DNA of 5,508 nt from Alphaproteobacteria bacterium (GTDB lineage Bacteria > Pseudomonadota > Alphaproteobacteria > Caulobacterales > Maricaulaceae), in the NCBI GenBank assembly GCA_030428405.1, contig JAUIEH010000215.1, positions 1 through 5,508 on the forward strand, in the 5' to 3' direction. This document shows, piece by piece, positions 1 to 5,396 of the stretch. Each line of letters starts with the position of its first letter. Within the stretch, counting starts at the first letter, position 1. A program made the position numbers and the translations under genes. Under the pieces are notes generated by a model that was given only the letters and a program-made list of their open reading frames with translations, did no database searches and was not told the origin of the DNA.

Positions 1-379
1 GGTCTTCATCGCGGCGCGGATCATCGAGCACGCTCGCCAGACGCGCTGCGTTGTTGAGCGCGTCCTCGTCGAGATCCGGCAGCTCGACGCCGTCCAGCGC
101 GCTCGCGCCTTCGACATCGCCGCCGGCCCCGACTTCGGGCAAGTCCTCAATCGTGGTTTCGTGCACGGAGGGCGTCGCCGGGTCGGGCACATGGATCGAG
201 CCCGCGCCGTTCCCGCCGTCAGGGTGCGCCGTCTCGTCGGACGAGGCGTCATTCGCGGCCGTCTCAACGACAGCATCGGCGTCGTTCCGGGCGCCGTCTT
301 CGGCGCCGCGTTCTCCGCACGCCGCAAGCGTCCAGATCATGGCGAGTCCTGCGCCTGCCAGCGCCCATCTCCGCATCAT
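1..379 (-). CDS. Putative acidic lipoprotein, N-terminal part (gene continues past the left edge)
   Basis: The reading frame is open from an ATG at 379 down to base 1, giving 126 residues with no stop. The N-terminus is a classic lipoprotein signal: basic residues at 3-4, a hydrophobic stretch (about 5-18) and a lipobox LAAC with the acceptor Cys at 21. The mature part visible so far is hydrophilic and rich in Asp, Glu, Ala and Gly, with no recognisable domain, so it looks like a flexible tether just after the membrane anchor. Start choice: GAGG lies 9 nt upstream of the ATG at 379. An in-frame ATG at 388 abuts that GAGG, so it is unlikely; the ATG at 376 is a weaker alternative. The gene follows the sulfotransferase pair on the same strand after an 88-nt gap with no convincing terminator, so read-through is possible. 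Function is unknown; the C-terminal domain lies outside the window. Confidence 0.75.
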   Translation of the reverse strand, partial: MMRRWALAGAGLAMIWTLAACGERGAEDGARNDADAVVETAANDASSDETAHPDGGNGAGSIHVPDPATPSVHETTIEDLPEVGAGGDVEGASALDGVELPDLDEDALNNAARLASVLDDPRRDED

Positions 380-467
380 GTCACCCATCCTCGTTTGCCA
401 TTCGCGCAGTTTGCACGCGCGCGCCGAATGCTAGCCGGCAAAGCGAGCCAGCGCGAGCGCAGCGGCG

Positions 468-2102
468 TCAGGCCTCCGGATAGCCAAAGCGCTCGGCCCA
501 AGGCGCGAGCGTTTCAAGGACAGGCGCGAGTTGATCGCGATAAGCGCGCCAGCGCCCGACGGCGCTGCGATAGATCGGCTGACGCACGGCGCGCGCGCTC
601 GGCGTGCGGATGGCGCGCTTGCGGGCGGTTTCGGCATAAGCGCGCACACCGTCATCCCAGGGCAAATCGAGAAACGACAGGAGCGCGGCCACAGCGCCTT
701 CCATGTCGTCAACGACATCTTCATAACGGATTTCGAAAACACGGCAGGATGCGCGCGCGCGCAAATCCGCGAACACGCCTTGCGCGGCGTCATAAAACGC
801 AGCGGCTGTTTCAAGCCGCAGCATCGCCGCCATGTCGGAATTGATGACGAAGGCTTGCTGATAATTGCTCAACACCGCATCGCGCGGATCGCGCAAAGCG
901 AGGATGAAGCGCGCATTCGGCCACAGCCTGCGCAAAACCGGCGTTGAGGTCAGCAGCAATGGCAGTTTGTCGATGACGACGCGCGCGCGCGGCTCGCCGG
1001 CGTATCGAGACAAGCCCGCATCGTATTCTGCGCGCAGCCGATCCTCCTCACCAGGCGCAAGGCCGGGCTCGAGCAGTTTTTCCGCGCCGCCGCCAAGCGC
1101 CTTCCAGATCGGCGCGTGCAAGTCCTGACGCTCCTCGATGACCGTGCATTCTGCGTGTGAGGACAATATCTGGTCGAGCAAGGTCGTGCCCGAACGCGGA
1201 AAGCCGATCAAAAACACAGGCGATGGGTCGTCCGCCTCCGGATCGGACCAATATCCCTCCGGCGCGTTCGCGATCATCTCACGCGTCGCGCGCGCGGCTG
1301 CGAGCGTGTCGCGCAACGCAAAGCCCGCCGGCGCCGCGGCCAAACGGTCAATTTGGACCTGATTGGCGTGTGCGAACGCTGCATGGGCGCCCGCGAAATC
1401 CCGCTCGCGCTCGCGCGCTTTGCCGACGAGGCTCCACGCCAGCATGCGCTCATCGGGCGGCCAGGCCGGATCATCCGCGCGATCGGCCAAATGCGCTGCG
1501 ACTTTCACCGCCTCGCCGCGATCGAGCGCATTATTCGCCCAGACGCGTGCGACGACGACATCGTCGGGCGCGCGCGCTATTGCGTCATCAGCGGCTCGCG
1601 CGGCGTCCTCTGCCCGGCCGAGCAGTTCCAGCGCCTCGGATTTGCGCGCCGCAGCGCGCGCGCCGTGGCGGCCGTGCGTCGCGATCTTGTCGAGTTCGCA
1701 AAGAGCGTCTTCAGCTTTGCTCTGTGAAAGGAGCGCTTCGCCGAGCTTTAGCCGCGCCTCTTCCGAGCCCGGTTCAACGCTGAGGCATTCCTCGATGGCG
1801 CCCTGGGCGTCTGCGAACCGGTCAAGCGCCATCAAGGCGCGGCAGCGATTGAGCTGACAGAGAAAACGACCACGCGGGTTATCAGCGCCGATGACCTCCA
1901 GGGCGCGATCGAGCACGGCGAGCGCGCCTGAGCCGTCACCCTGAAAGAGCCTTGCCACACCCTTGAAATAGAGGCCGTTTCGATCGTCAGGCGACAGGCT
2001 GAGGCACATATCCGCCGCCCGCTCCGCGTCGGCGAAGCGCAGTGCGCGCAGATGTTCAAGCGCGCGCCGTGCGAACTCCTCGCCCGGCGCTTGCGCATTC
2101 AT
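468..2102 (-). CDS. TPR-repeat sulfotransferase family protein (downstream paralogue)
   Basis: 544 residues. Residues about 5-250 are helical repeats of TPR type (A-x-x-x-G-x-A-like spacing, e.g. around 10-40, 80-112, 115-140 and 222-250). Residues about 294-544 are a PAPS-dependent sulfotransferase domain (Sulfotransfer_3 style). Visible motifs: the 5'-phosphosulfate-binding loop GFPRSGTT (300-307), an acidic pair Glu323-Glu324 where tyrosylprotein sulfotransferases carry the catalytic Glu, VIDKLP with Lys379, and the 3'-phosphate-binding strand LALRDPRDAVLS (401-412). The expected reaction is sulfate transfer from PAPS to a hydroxyl on a protein, glycan or small molecule; the acceptor is not readable here. 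There is no signal peptide, so it is probably cytoplasmic. The start ATG overlaps the stop of the upstream paralogue as ATGA, with a GAGAG-type Shine-Dalgarno 6 nt before it, so translational coupling is likely. The motif set is intact, so I expect an active enzyme. Confidence 0.92.
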   Translation of the reverse strand: MNAQAPGEEFARRALEHLRALRFADAERAADMCLSLSPDDRNGLYFKGVARLFQGDGSGALAVLDRALEVIGADNPRGRFLCQLNRCRALMALDRFADAQGAIEECLSVEPGSEEARLKLGEALLSQSKAEDALCELDKIATHGRHGARAAARKSEALELLGRAEDAARAADDAIARAPDDVVVARVWANNALDRGEAVKVAAHLADRADDPAWPPDERMLAWSLVGKARERERDFAGAHAAFAHANQVQIDRLAAAPAGFALRDTLAAARATREMIANAPEGYWSDPEADDPSPVFLIGFPRSGTTLLDQILSSHAECTVIEERQDLHAPIWKALGGGAEKLLEPGLAPGEEDRLRAEYDAGLSRYAGEPRARVVIDKLPLLLTSTPVLRRLWPNARFILALRDPRDAVLSNYQQAFVINSDMAAMLRLETAAAFYDAAQGVFADLRARASCRVFEIRYEDVVDDMEGAVAALLSFLDLPWDDGVRAYAETARKRAIRTPSARAVRQPIYRSAVGRWRAYRDQLAPVLETLAPWAERFGYPEA

Positions 2103-3730
2103 GCACCGCTCTCATAACCGAAACGCTCCGCCCACGGCGCGAGAACCGGCAATGCGTTCGCCATCTGCTTTTCATAGGCGCGCCAGCGTCCGCGCGAGCT
2201 TTCATAGATCGGCTTGATGACCTGGCGCGCGCTTGCGGTTCGCACCGGGCGGGCTGCGGAAAATTTACGGTATTCGCGCATGCGCTCGTTCCAGTGGAGG
2301 CCGAGAAACGACAAAACGCCAGTGAGTTCGCCTTCAAAGTCATCGAGGAAATTCTCGTAATTAAACGTATGAAGACGACATGGCGCCTTTTCGAGAAGGT
2401 TCTGAAACACGCTCATGCTCGCGTCATAAAACGCCGCCGCGGCGTTGATGTCGCTCAAGGCCCGCGTCGCCGGGGTCATTGCGAAACGGCGTTGAAACGC
2501 GCTCAACACCGCGTCGCGCGGATCGCGTTGCGCAAAGATGAAACGCGCATTCGGCCAAAGCGCGCGGATCAACGGCGCGCGCGCAAGCAACATGGCGTAG
2601 CGGTCAATGACGATGGGCTTGGGCGGTTCGCCGGCAAGCTTGCCCAGCGCTTTTGCATAATCGGACCGTACGGCCTCTCGTTCCGCATTGGTCAGCGTGG
2701 CGATGCGCGCCATCAAGGCGTCCGGCGCAAACGAGCCTTCATTGTCGAGCCAGGAGCGCTCCAATGAGCCGCTCTCCTCCACGACCGCGATATCCGGGTG
2801 GGCGGCGAGGATCTGGTCGAGCAAGGTGGTGCCGGAACGCGCAAATCCGACGATGAAGACGGGGCCGCCTGGCGCTTCGGCGTCGTCGGCTTGCCAGAGT
2901 TCGCCCGGTGCTTCGGCCACCGCGTCTGCGAGCGTGCGCAGATCCTGAACGCCGAAACCGTGCGTCTGTTCTTCGGTTTCGACCGGAAAGGCGCGATTGG
3001 CTGCTGCGTTCGCCTTTTCAAATAATGCGTAGGCTTGGTCGATCTCGCCCTTGGCCTCGTGCGCCTCCGCCATCAGGCCGTAGCCTTCGGCGCGATCAAT
3101 TTCGCTCCAGTCGGGCTGATCGATGCGCGGCGCGATCCGGGCGATGACTTCGTCATGCTCGCCAGCGTCCTGCAGGATGGATGCGAGCGCGACATTGGAA
3201 ACGCCGCCGTCAGGCATGTGCTCAACGGCTTTGCGCGCGGCTGAGCGGGCGGTTTCAAGATCGCCCGCTTTTTCGCGCAGCGCCGACAAGCGCGCAAAGG
3301 CTGCACCCTGAAACGGCGCGATCACGCTCGCCTTCTTAAACACGCGCTCGGCCAGCGCGAACTCGGCGAGGTCGACATAAGTCTCGCCCAATTGCATCCA
3401 CGCATCGCCGAAATCAGCGTTCATCGATACGGCGCGTTCCAAACATTCGCGCGCTTCCTCAAGCCGGCCCAGCGTGCGCAAAACACGCCCACGCGCGCCC
3501 TCCAGAAACGGGTGGCCTGTCGTGACCACGGCGGCGCAATCGAAATGGTGCAGCGCGCGCACGGCGTCATTGGCGAACATCCGCGCGAAGCCCTTGAAAT
3601 AATGGCCGTCGAAATCCGCAGGCTCGAGCTGGAGTATGCGGTCGGCGGCGGCTTCCGCCTCGGTAAGGCGCTGTGCGCCGAAATGATCGCGCGCTTCTCG
3701 AATCAGCGCTTCGCGGGACATGGTTTCCAT
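2099..3730 (-). CDS. TPR-repeat sulfotransferase family protein (upstream paralogue, altered active-site motifs)
   Basis: 543 residues from the ATG at 3730. TPR-like helices occupy about 5-250 and the sulfotransferase domain about 289-543. Motifs: GFARSGTT (295-302), Glu318-Glu319, VIDRYAM (374-380) and FAQRDPRDAVLS (399-410). The C-terminus (GRWRAYEKQ, LAPWAERFGY) closely matches the downstream paralogue, so the pair arose by tandem duplication. Oddities: where the paralogue has GFPRSGTT and VIDKLP, this copy has Ala for Pro and Arg377 for Lys with the following Pro lost. The Lys is thought to help stabilise the transferred sulfate in related enzymes, so activity or specificity may be changed; the PAPS-binding strand is intact. 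Start choice: the frame is open up to 4690, but everything above 3730 is antisense to the reductase gene. Starting at 3730 gives a length within one residue of the paralogue. ATG at 3721 is the alternative; neither has a strong Shine-Dalgarno. It is first in the two-gene unit, reading away from the divergent spacer. Confidence 0.9.
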   Translation of the reverse strand: METMSREALIREARDHFGAQRLTEAEAAADRILQLEPADFDGHYFKGFARMFANDAVRALHHFDCAAVVTTGHPFLEGARGRVLRTLGRLEEARECLERAVSMNADFGDAWMQLGETYVDLAEFALAERVFKKASVIAPFQGAAFARLSALREKAGDLETARSAARKAVEHMPDGGVSNVALASILQDAGEHDEVIARIAPRIDQPDWSEIDRAEGYGLMAEAHEAKGEIDQAYALFEKANAAANRAFPVETEEQTHGFGVQDLRTLADAVAEAPGELWQADDAEAPGGPVFIVGFARSGTTLLDQILAAHPDIAVVEESGSLERSWLDNEGSFAPDALMARIATLTNAEREAVRSDYAKALGKLAGEPPKPIVIDRYAMLLARAPLIRALWPNARFIFAQRDPRDAVLSAFQRRFAMTPATRALSDINAAAAFYDASMSVFQNLLEKAPCRLHTFNYENFLDDFEGELTGVLSFLGLHWNERMREYRKFSAARPVRTASARQVIKPIYESSRGRWRAYEKQMANALPVLAPWAERFGYESGA

Positions 3731-3749
3731 TGGGCCGTCTTCAACTCTG

Positions 3750-3781
3750 CGTGTCTGAACCCCTGCCTCATAACAGACACG
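3750..3781. repeat. Perfect 8-bp inverted repeat, candidate operator or 5'-UTR hairpin
   Basis: CGTGTCTG (3750-3757) and CAGACACG (3774-3781) are exact reverse complements separated by 16 bp, centred 20-50 bp upstream of the sulfotransferase start. The 24-bp centre-to-centre distance, a little over two helical turns, would suit a dimeric DNA-binding protein on one face. Alternatively the arms could form a hairpin in the sulfotransferase 5' leader. Which of these holds depends on the transcription start, which cannot be seen. Confidence 0.4.
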
Positions 3782-3810
3782 ACGGCGCGGGCGCGAGCTT
3801 GCACCCCAGA

Positions 3811-3855
3811 TTGGCTTGCAACCGAGGTCAGGGACGCCATTTGGCTTGATAACGA
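3811..3855. repeat. Imperfect 15-bp direct repeat at 30-bp spacing
   Basis: The bases at 3811-3825 and 3841-3855 match at 12 of 15 positions, sharing an exact TTGGCTTG and a terminal CGA. The copies start exactly 30 bp apart, close to three helical turns, and lie 26-70 bp upstream of the reductase start. The arrangement could be a tandem activator or repressor site. With only two short copies, chance is not excluded. Confidence 0.25.
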
Positions 3856-3880
3856 ATGTTGCAACGCACTCAGGAAACTC

Positions 3881-4444
3881 ATGTCCAAACCCGTTCTCGC
3901 CATCGTCGTCGGCAGCGTCCGCGACGGCTCGCTCAATCAGCGCCTGGCGCGCGCCATCGCGCATGCGGCGGCTGAGAAATTCGAAGCCCGCTTTCTGAAG
4001 ATCGACGATCTGCCGATGTATGATCAGGATCTCGAAGCCGACCCGCCCGCGCCGGTCAAACGCCTGAAATCCGAAATCACGGCGGCCGATGCGGTGTTGT
4101 GCGTGACGCCGGAATATAACCGCTCCGTCACCCCGCTCCTGAAGAACGCCATCGACTGGGCGAGCCGGCCTTACGGCAAAGGCGTGTGGATTGGAAAAGT
4201 CGGCGCGATGGCCGGCGCCACGCCGGGCGCCATCGGCACCGCCTTGGCGCAAGACCATTTGCGCGCCATCCTGGCCGCAGTCGGCATTCGTCTGGTGTCC
4301 AAGCCGGAACTTTACATCGCGTTCAAAGACGAATTGCTCGATGAAGACGACAAGCCGGCGAAAGAGGATTTCGCCAAGCTGTTGGGCTCCTTCGTCGATG
4401 CGATTCACGACGCCTATCAGGCGCATGCACGCGTGGACGCCTGA
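3881..4444 (+). CDS. NADPH-dependent FMN reductase family protein (flavodoxin-like quinone/chromate reductase type)
   Basis: 187 residues, the usual size for this family (PF03358). The N-terminus shows beta-strand VLAIVVGS followed by the FMN-phosphate-binding signature GSVRDGSLN (11-19, pattern GSxRxxSxN). The second hallmark, TPEYNRSVTPLLKNAIDW, starts at residue 76 and contains PEYN (77-80), which packs on the isoalloxazine ring. GAMAGATPGAIG further on is the usual third flavin-contacting loop. Members are cytoplasmic FMN dimers or tetramers that use NAD(P)H to reduce FMN, quinones, azo dyes or chromate. The physiological substrate cannot be chosen from sequence. There is no ArsH-type N-terminal extension. 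Start: ATG with AGGA 5 nt upstream; the frame is open further upstream, but that part is antisense to the sulfotransferase gene. It is probably cotranscribed with the DUF302 gene 43 bp downstream. Confidence 0.93.
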   Translation: MSKPVLAIVVGSVRDGSLNQRLARAIAHAAAEKFEARFLKIDDLPMYDQDLEADPPAPVKRLKSEITAADAVLCVTPEYNRSVTPLLKNAIDWASRPYGKGVWIGKVGAMAGATPGAIGTALAQDHLRAILAAVGIRLVSKPELYIAFKDELLDEDDKPAKEDFAKLLGSFVDAIHDAYQAHARVDA

Positions 4445-4487
4445 CCAGACGCCCGCCTCTTCAATGATGATTTGAAAGGACGCCGCC

Positions 4488-4976
4488 GTGAGACTTCTCA
4501 TTCTCAGCCTATCGGCTTTGTGCTTATCCGCATGCGCCTCCTTCAGCAGCGCTTCGGGCGGCGGCGAAGAAGCCGCGGCGCCCGTCCGCGAAGCGCTTGT
4601 CGTGAAAACCTCGCCATACAGCGCTGCTGAGACCATCGACCGCCTCGCCGCCATCGTGGAAGAGCGCGGCGCGCGCGTTTTTGCGCGCATCGATCACGGC
4701 GAAGGCGCAGAAGGCGTCGGCGTCGATCTGGGTCCGACCATCGTTTTGATCTTCGGCAATCCCCGCATGGGCGCGCCGGTGATGCAGTCTTCGCGCACGA
4801 TGGCGCTTGATCTTCCGCTGCGGGTGTTGGCCTGGGAAGAAGACGGACGCACGCGCCTTGCTTTTCACCCGCCTGAGGCGCTCGCGGCGTTTCATGGCGT
4901 AGACGACGCACAGGCGGTCGAGCGTATGAGCCAGGCTCTCAACGCGCTGACCGACGCCGCTGTCGCGCCGGACTGA
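4488..4976 (+). CDS. DUF302-domain lipoprotein
   Basis: 162 residues. A short signal peptide (hydrophobic 3-13) ends in a lipobox LSAC with the acceptor Cys at 16, so the product should be lipidated and anchored facing the periplasm. A Ser/Gly/Glu/Ala linker (17-35) precedes the DUF302 domain (about 36-155). The domain is recognised by the pattern around TIVLIFGNPRMGAPVMQ (84-100) and DLPLRVLAWEEDG (108-120), both typical of the family, with VFARIDH (64-70) before them. DUF302 proteins have a small alpha/beta fold and no established biochemical role, so none is assigned. Start: GTG, supported by AAGGA (4476-4480) with 7 nt spacing and by the signal peptide beginning at once (MRLLILSL). It lies 43 bp after the reductase gene and is probably on the same transcript. 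Confidence 0.9.
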   Translation: MRLLILSLSALCLSACASFSSASGGGEEAAAPVREALVVKTSPYSAAETIDRLAAIVEERGARVFARIDHGEGAEGVGVDLGPTIVLIFGNPRMGAPVMQSSRTMALDLPLRVLAWEEDGRTRLAFHPPEALAAFHGVDDAQAVERMSQALNALTDAAVAPD

Positions 4977-5086
4977 ACACAGGCCCTTCGTCTCATTCAG
5001 TACACGATGCAGCACCAAGGCCGCTCGCCGTGGCGCCGCGGCAACGCTTGCGCCAAGGTTTCGCCTCAATCGATCCCTACTGACGC

Positions 5087-5135
5087 GCCCGTCGACCAGC
5101 GGGCTTAGCCCGTCGCGGGTCGGCGTTCGTTTTCT
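5087..5135 (+). terminator. Putative terminator or attenuator: alternating complementary arms then a T-rich tract
   Basis: GCCCG (5087-5091), CGGGC (5100-5104), GCCCG (5108-5112) and CGGG (5116-5119) alternate, so neighbours can pair in three mutually exclusive ways. The tightest hairpin is CGGGC-TTA-GCCCG (5100-5112). An outer stem, CGTCGACC (5090-5097) with GGTCGGCG (5118-5125), adds eight pairs including one G-U. TTCGTTTTCT follows at once (5126-5135). This could end the transcript of the DUF302 gene, though 110 nt after its stop, or act as a conditional terminator within a leader. The T-tract is interrupted, so termination efficiency is uncertain. Confidence 0.4.
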
Positions 5136-5202
5136 AGGAGGCTGTCGATGCCAATCGACGCAGCAGCAGAAGTTCCGCGCGGATAACGCGAACGGCCTCC
5201 TA
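5135..5202 (+). promoter_or_regulatory. Stem-loop enclosing a strong Shine-Dalgarno, candidate translation-control element
   Basis: The bases at 5135-5145 (TAGGAGGCTGT) pair with 5192-5202 (ACGGCCTCCTA): eleven pairs, one of them G-U. The left arm holds AGGAGG (5136-5141), a consensus ribosome-binding site 6 nt before an ATG (5148). The right arm holds CCTCCT, the same sequence as the 16S anti-Shine-Dalgarno. A competing hairpin, GTCGATGCCAATCGAC (5144-5159), has a 6-bp stem with the ATG in it and shares two bases with the long stem. When the long stem forms, the ribosome site is masked. Whether this regulates anything is inferred. Confidence 0.4.
5148..5186 (+). CDS. 12-residue mini-ORF, possible leader peptide
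   Basis: An ATG 6 nt after a consensus AGGAGG opens a frame of 12 codons (MPIDAAAEVPRG) ending in TAA at 5184-5186. The Shine-Dalgarno is the best in the window, which argues that ribosomes load here. Codon third positions are not G/C-biased (5 of 12), unlike the larger genes. It ends 64 nt before the 43-codon ORF, so it may be a leader peptide whose translation opens the surrounding stem. Alternatively it is the start of a slightly longer gene interrupted by a frameshift at the GCA repeat, since the +1 frame continues with coding-like codons to 5244. Confidence 0.25.
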   Translation: MPIDAAAEVPRG

Positions 5203-5250
5203 AAGCCGTCTCGCCGCTCCGCTCGAACTGGAGAGAAATGGTGAGACGAC

Positions 5251-5382
5251 GTGATCTTCCAAAAGATGGGGAAGGCGCTCGTCCGGCCGGTATGGCTTGG
5301 GGCGGTCGCCATTCTGACGGCCAAGGACGGTTACGAAATCGCCGTCATGGTCATCGATGCCCTGAAGGGGCTCGGACAATGA
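5251..5382 (+). CDS. Hypothetical 43-residue small protein
   Basis: A GTG start opens 43 codons and a TGA stop. Support: third positions are G or C in about 34 of 43 codons, as in the real genes here; the product is protein-like (hydrophobic PVWLGAVAIL near residues 13-22, then KDGYEIAVMVIDALKGLG); and a strong terminator begins 15 bp after the stop. The peptide is slightly cationic, with Lys/Arg at both ends of the hydrophobic part. The segment is short for a transmembrane helix, so an amphipathic membrane-associated peptide is as likely as a soluble one. I recognise no family. Start choice: an in-frame TGA at 5242-5244 limits the upstream end. GGTGAG (5240-5245) sits 5 nt before the GTG as a plausible Shine-Dalgarno; ATG at 5266 would give 38 residues but lacks one. 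There is no lipobox or cleavable signal. It could instead be the body of a small RNA ending at the terminator. Confidence 0.5.
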   Translation: MIFQKMGKALVRPVWLGAVAILTAKDGYEIAVMVIDALKGLGQ

Positions 5383-5396
5383 GCAATAAGAGCTAG

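Larger units (their letters stand above)
3731..3880. promoter_or_regulatory. Divergent intergenic region, promoters expected for both directions
   Basis: This 150-bp spacer separates the start of the sulfotransferase pair (minus strand) from the start of the reductase (plus strand), so promoters for both should lie here or just inside the genes. I see no full sigma-70 pair on either strand. GATAAC at 3848-3853 matches four of six positions of a -10 box and would place a start site about 20 nt before the reductase ATG, but nothing like TTGACA sits at the right distance upstream. The spacer contains an inverted repeat and a direct repeat, listed separately, which may be regulator sites. Confidence 0.4.
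4977..5250 (+). other. Intergenic stretch rich in potential RNA secondary structure
   Basis: This 274-bp stretch after the lipoprotein gene holds no long coding frame. In order it contains: a 33-codon ORF without a Shine-Dalgarno (5007-5108), a 6-bp inverted repeat TGGCGC/GCGCCA near 5030-5055, the alternating GC arms of 5087-5125, a T-rich tract (5126-5135), the AGGAGG site with its mini-ORF, and the leader of the 43-codon ORF. A promoter should lie here for the terminator-ended unit, but I cannot name one: TTGCGC at 5048-5053 has no good -10 partner. Confidence 0.5.

Noticed and set aside
394..442. Imperfect hairpin (TTTGCC/GGCAAA and CATTCG/CGAATG arms) between the sulfotransferase and the left lipoprotein
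   Set aside because: The right arm has a bulge of several bases and there is no T-run on the minus strand, so it is not a convincing terminator.
51..844. Plus-strand open frames opposite the left lipoprotein and sulfotransferase C-terminus
   Set aside because: They are Ser/Ala- or Arg-rich shadow frames opposite genes with clear domain or signal-peptide evidence.
3392..3880. Upstream extension of the reductase frame on the plus strand
   Set aside because: It is antisense to the TPR region of the sulfotransferase, and the reductase fold begins right after the ATG at 3881, which has its own AGGA site.
3731..4690. A minus-strand N-terminal extension of 320 residues for the upstream sulfotransferase
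   Set aside because: It is antisense to the well-supported reductase and its product is Arg-rich with no domain. Starting at 3730 gives a length matching the paralogue.
4524..5324. A 266-codon minus-strand open frame
   Set aside because: It is antisense to the DUF302 lipoprotein and crosses the structured intergenic region; composition is Arg-rich with no motif.
5238..5396. A 52-codon plus-strand ORF from ATG 5238 overlapping the 43-codon ORF
   Set aside because: Its third positions lack the G/C bias seen in genes here and the product is a mixed Arg/Gly/His string; the overlapping frame fits coding better.
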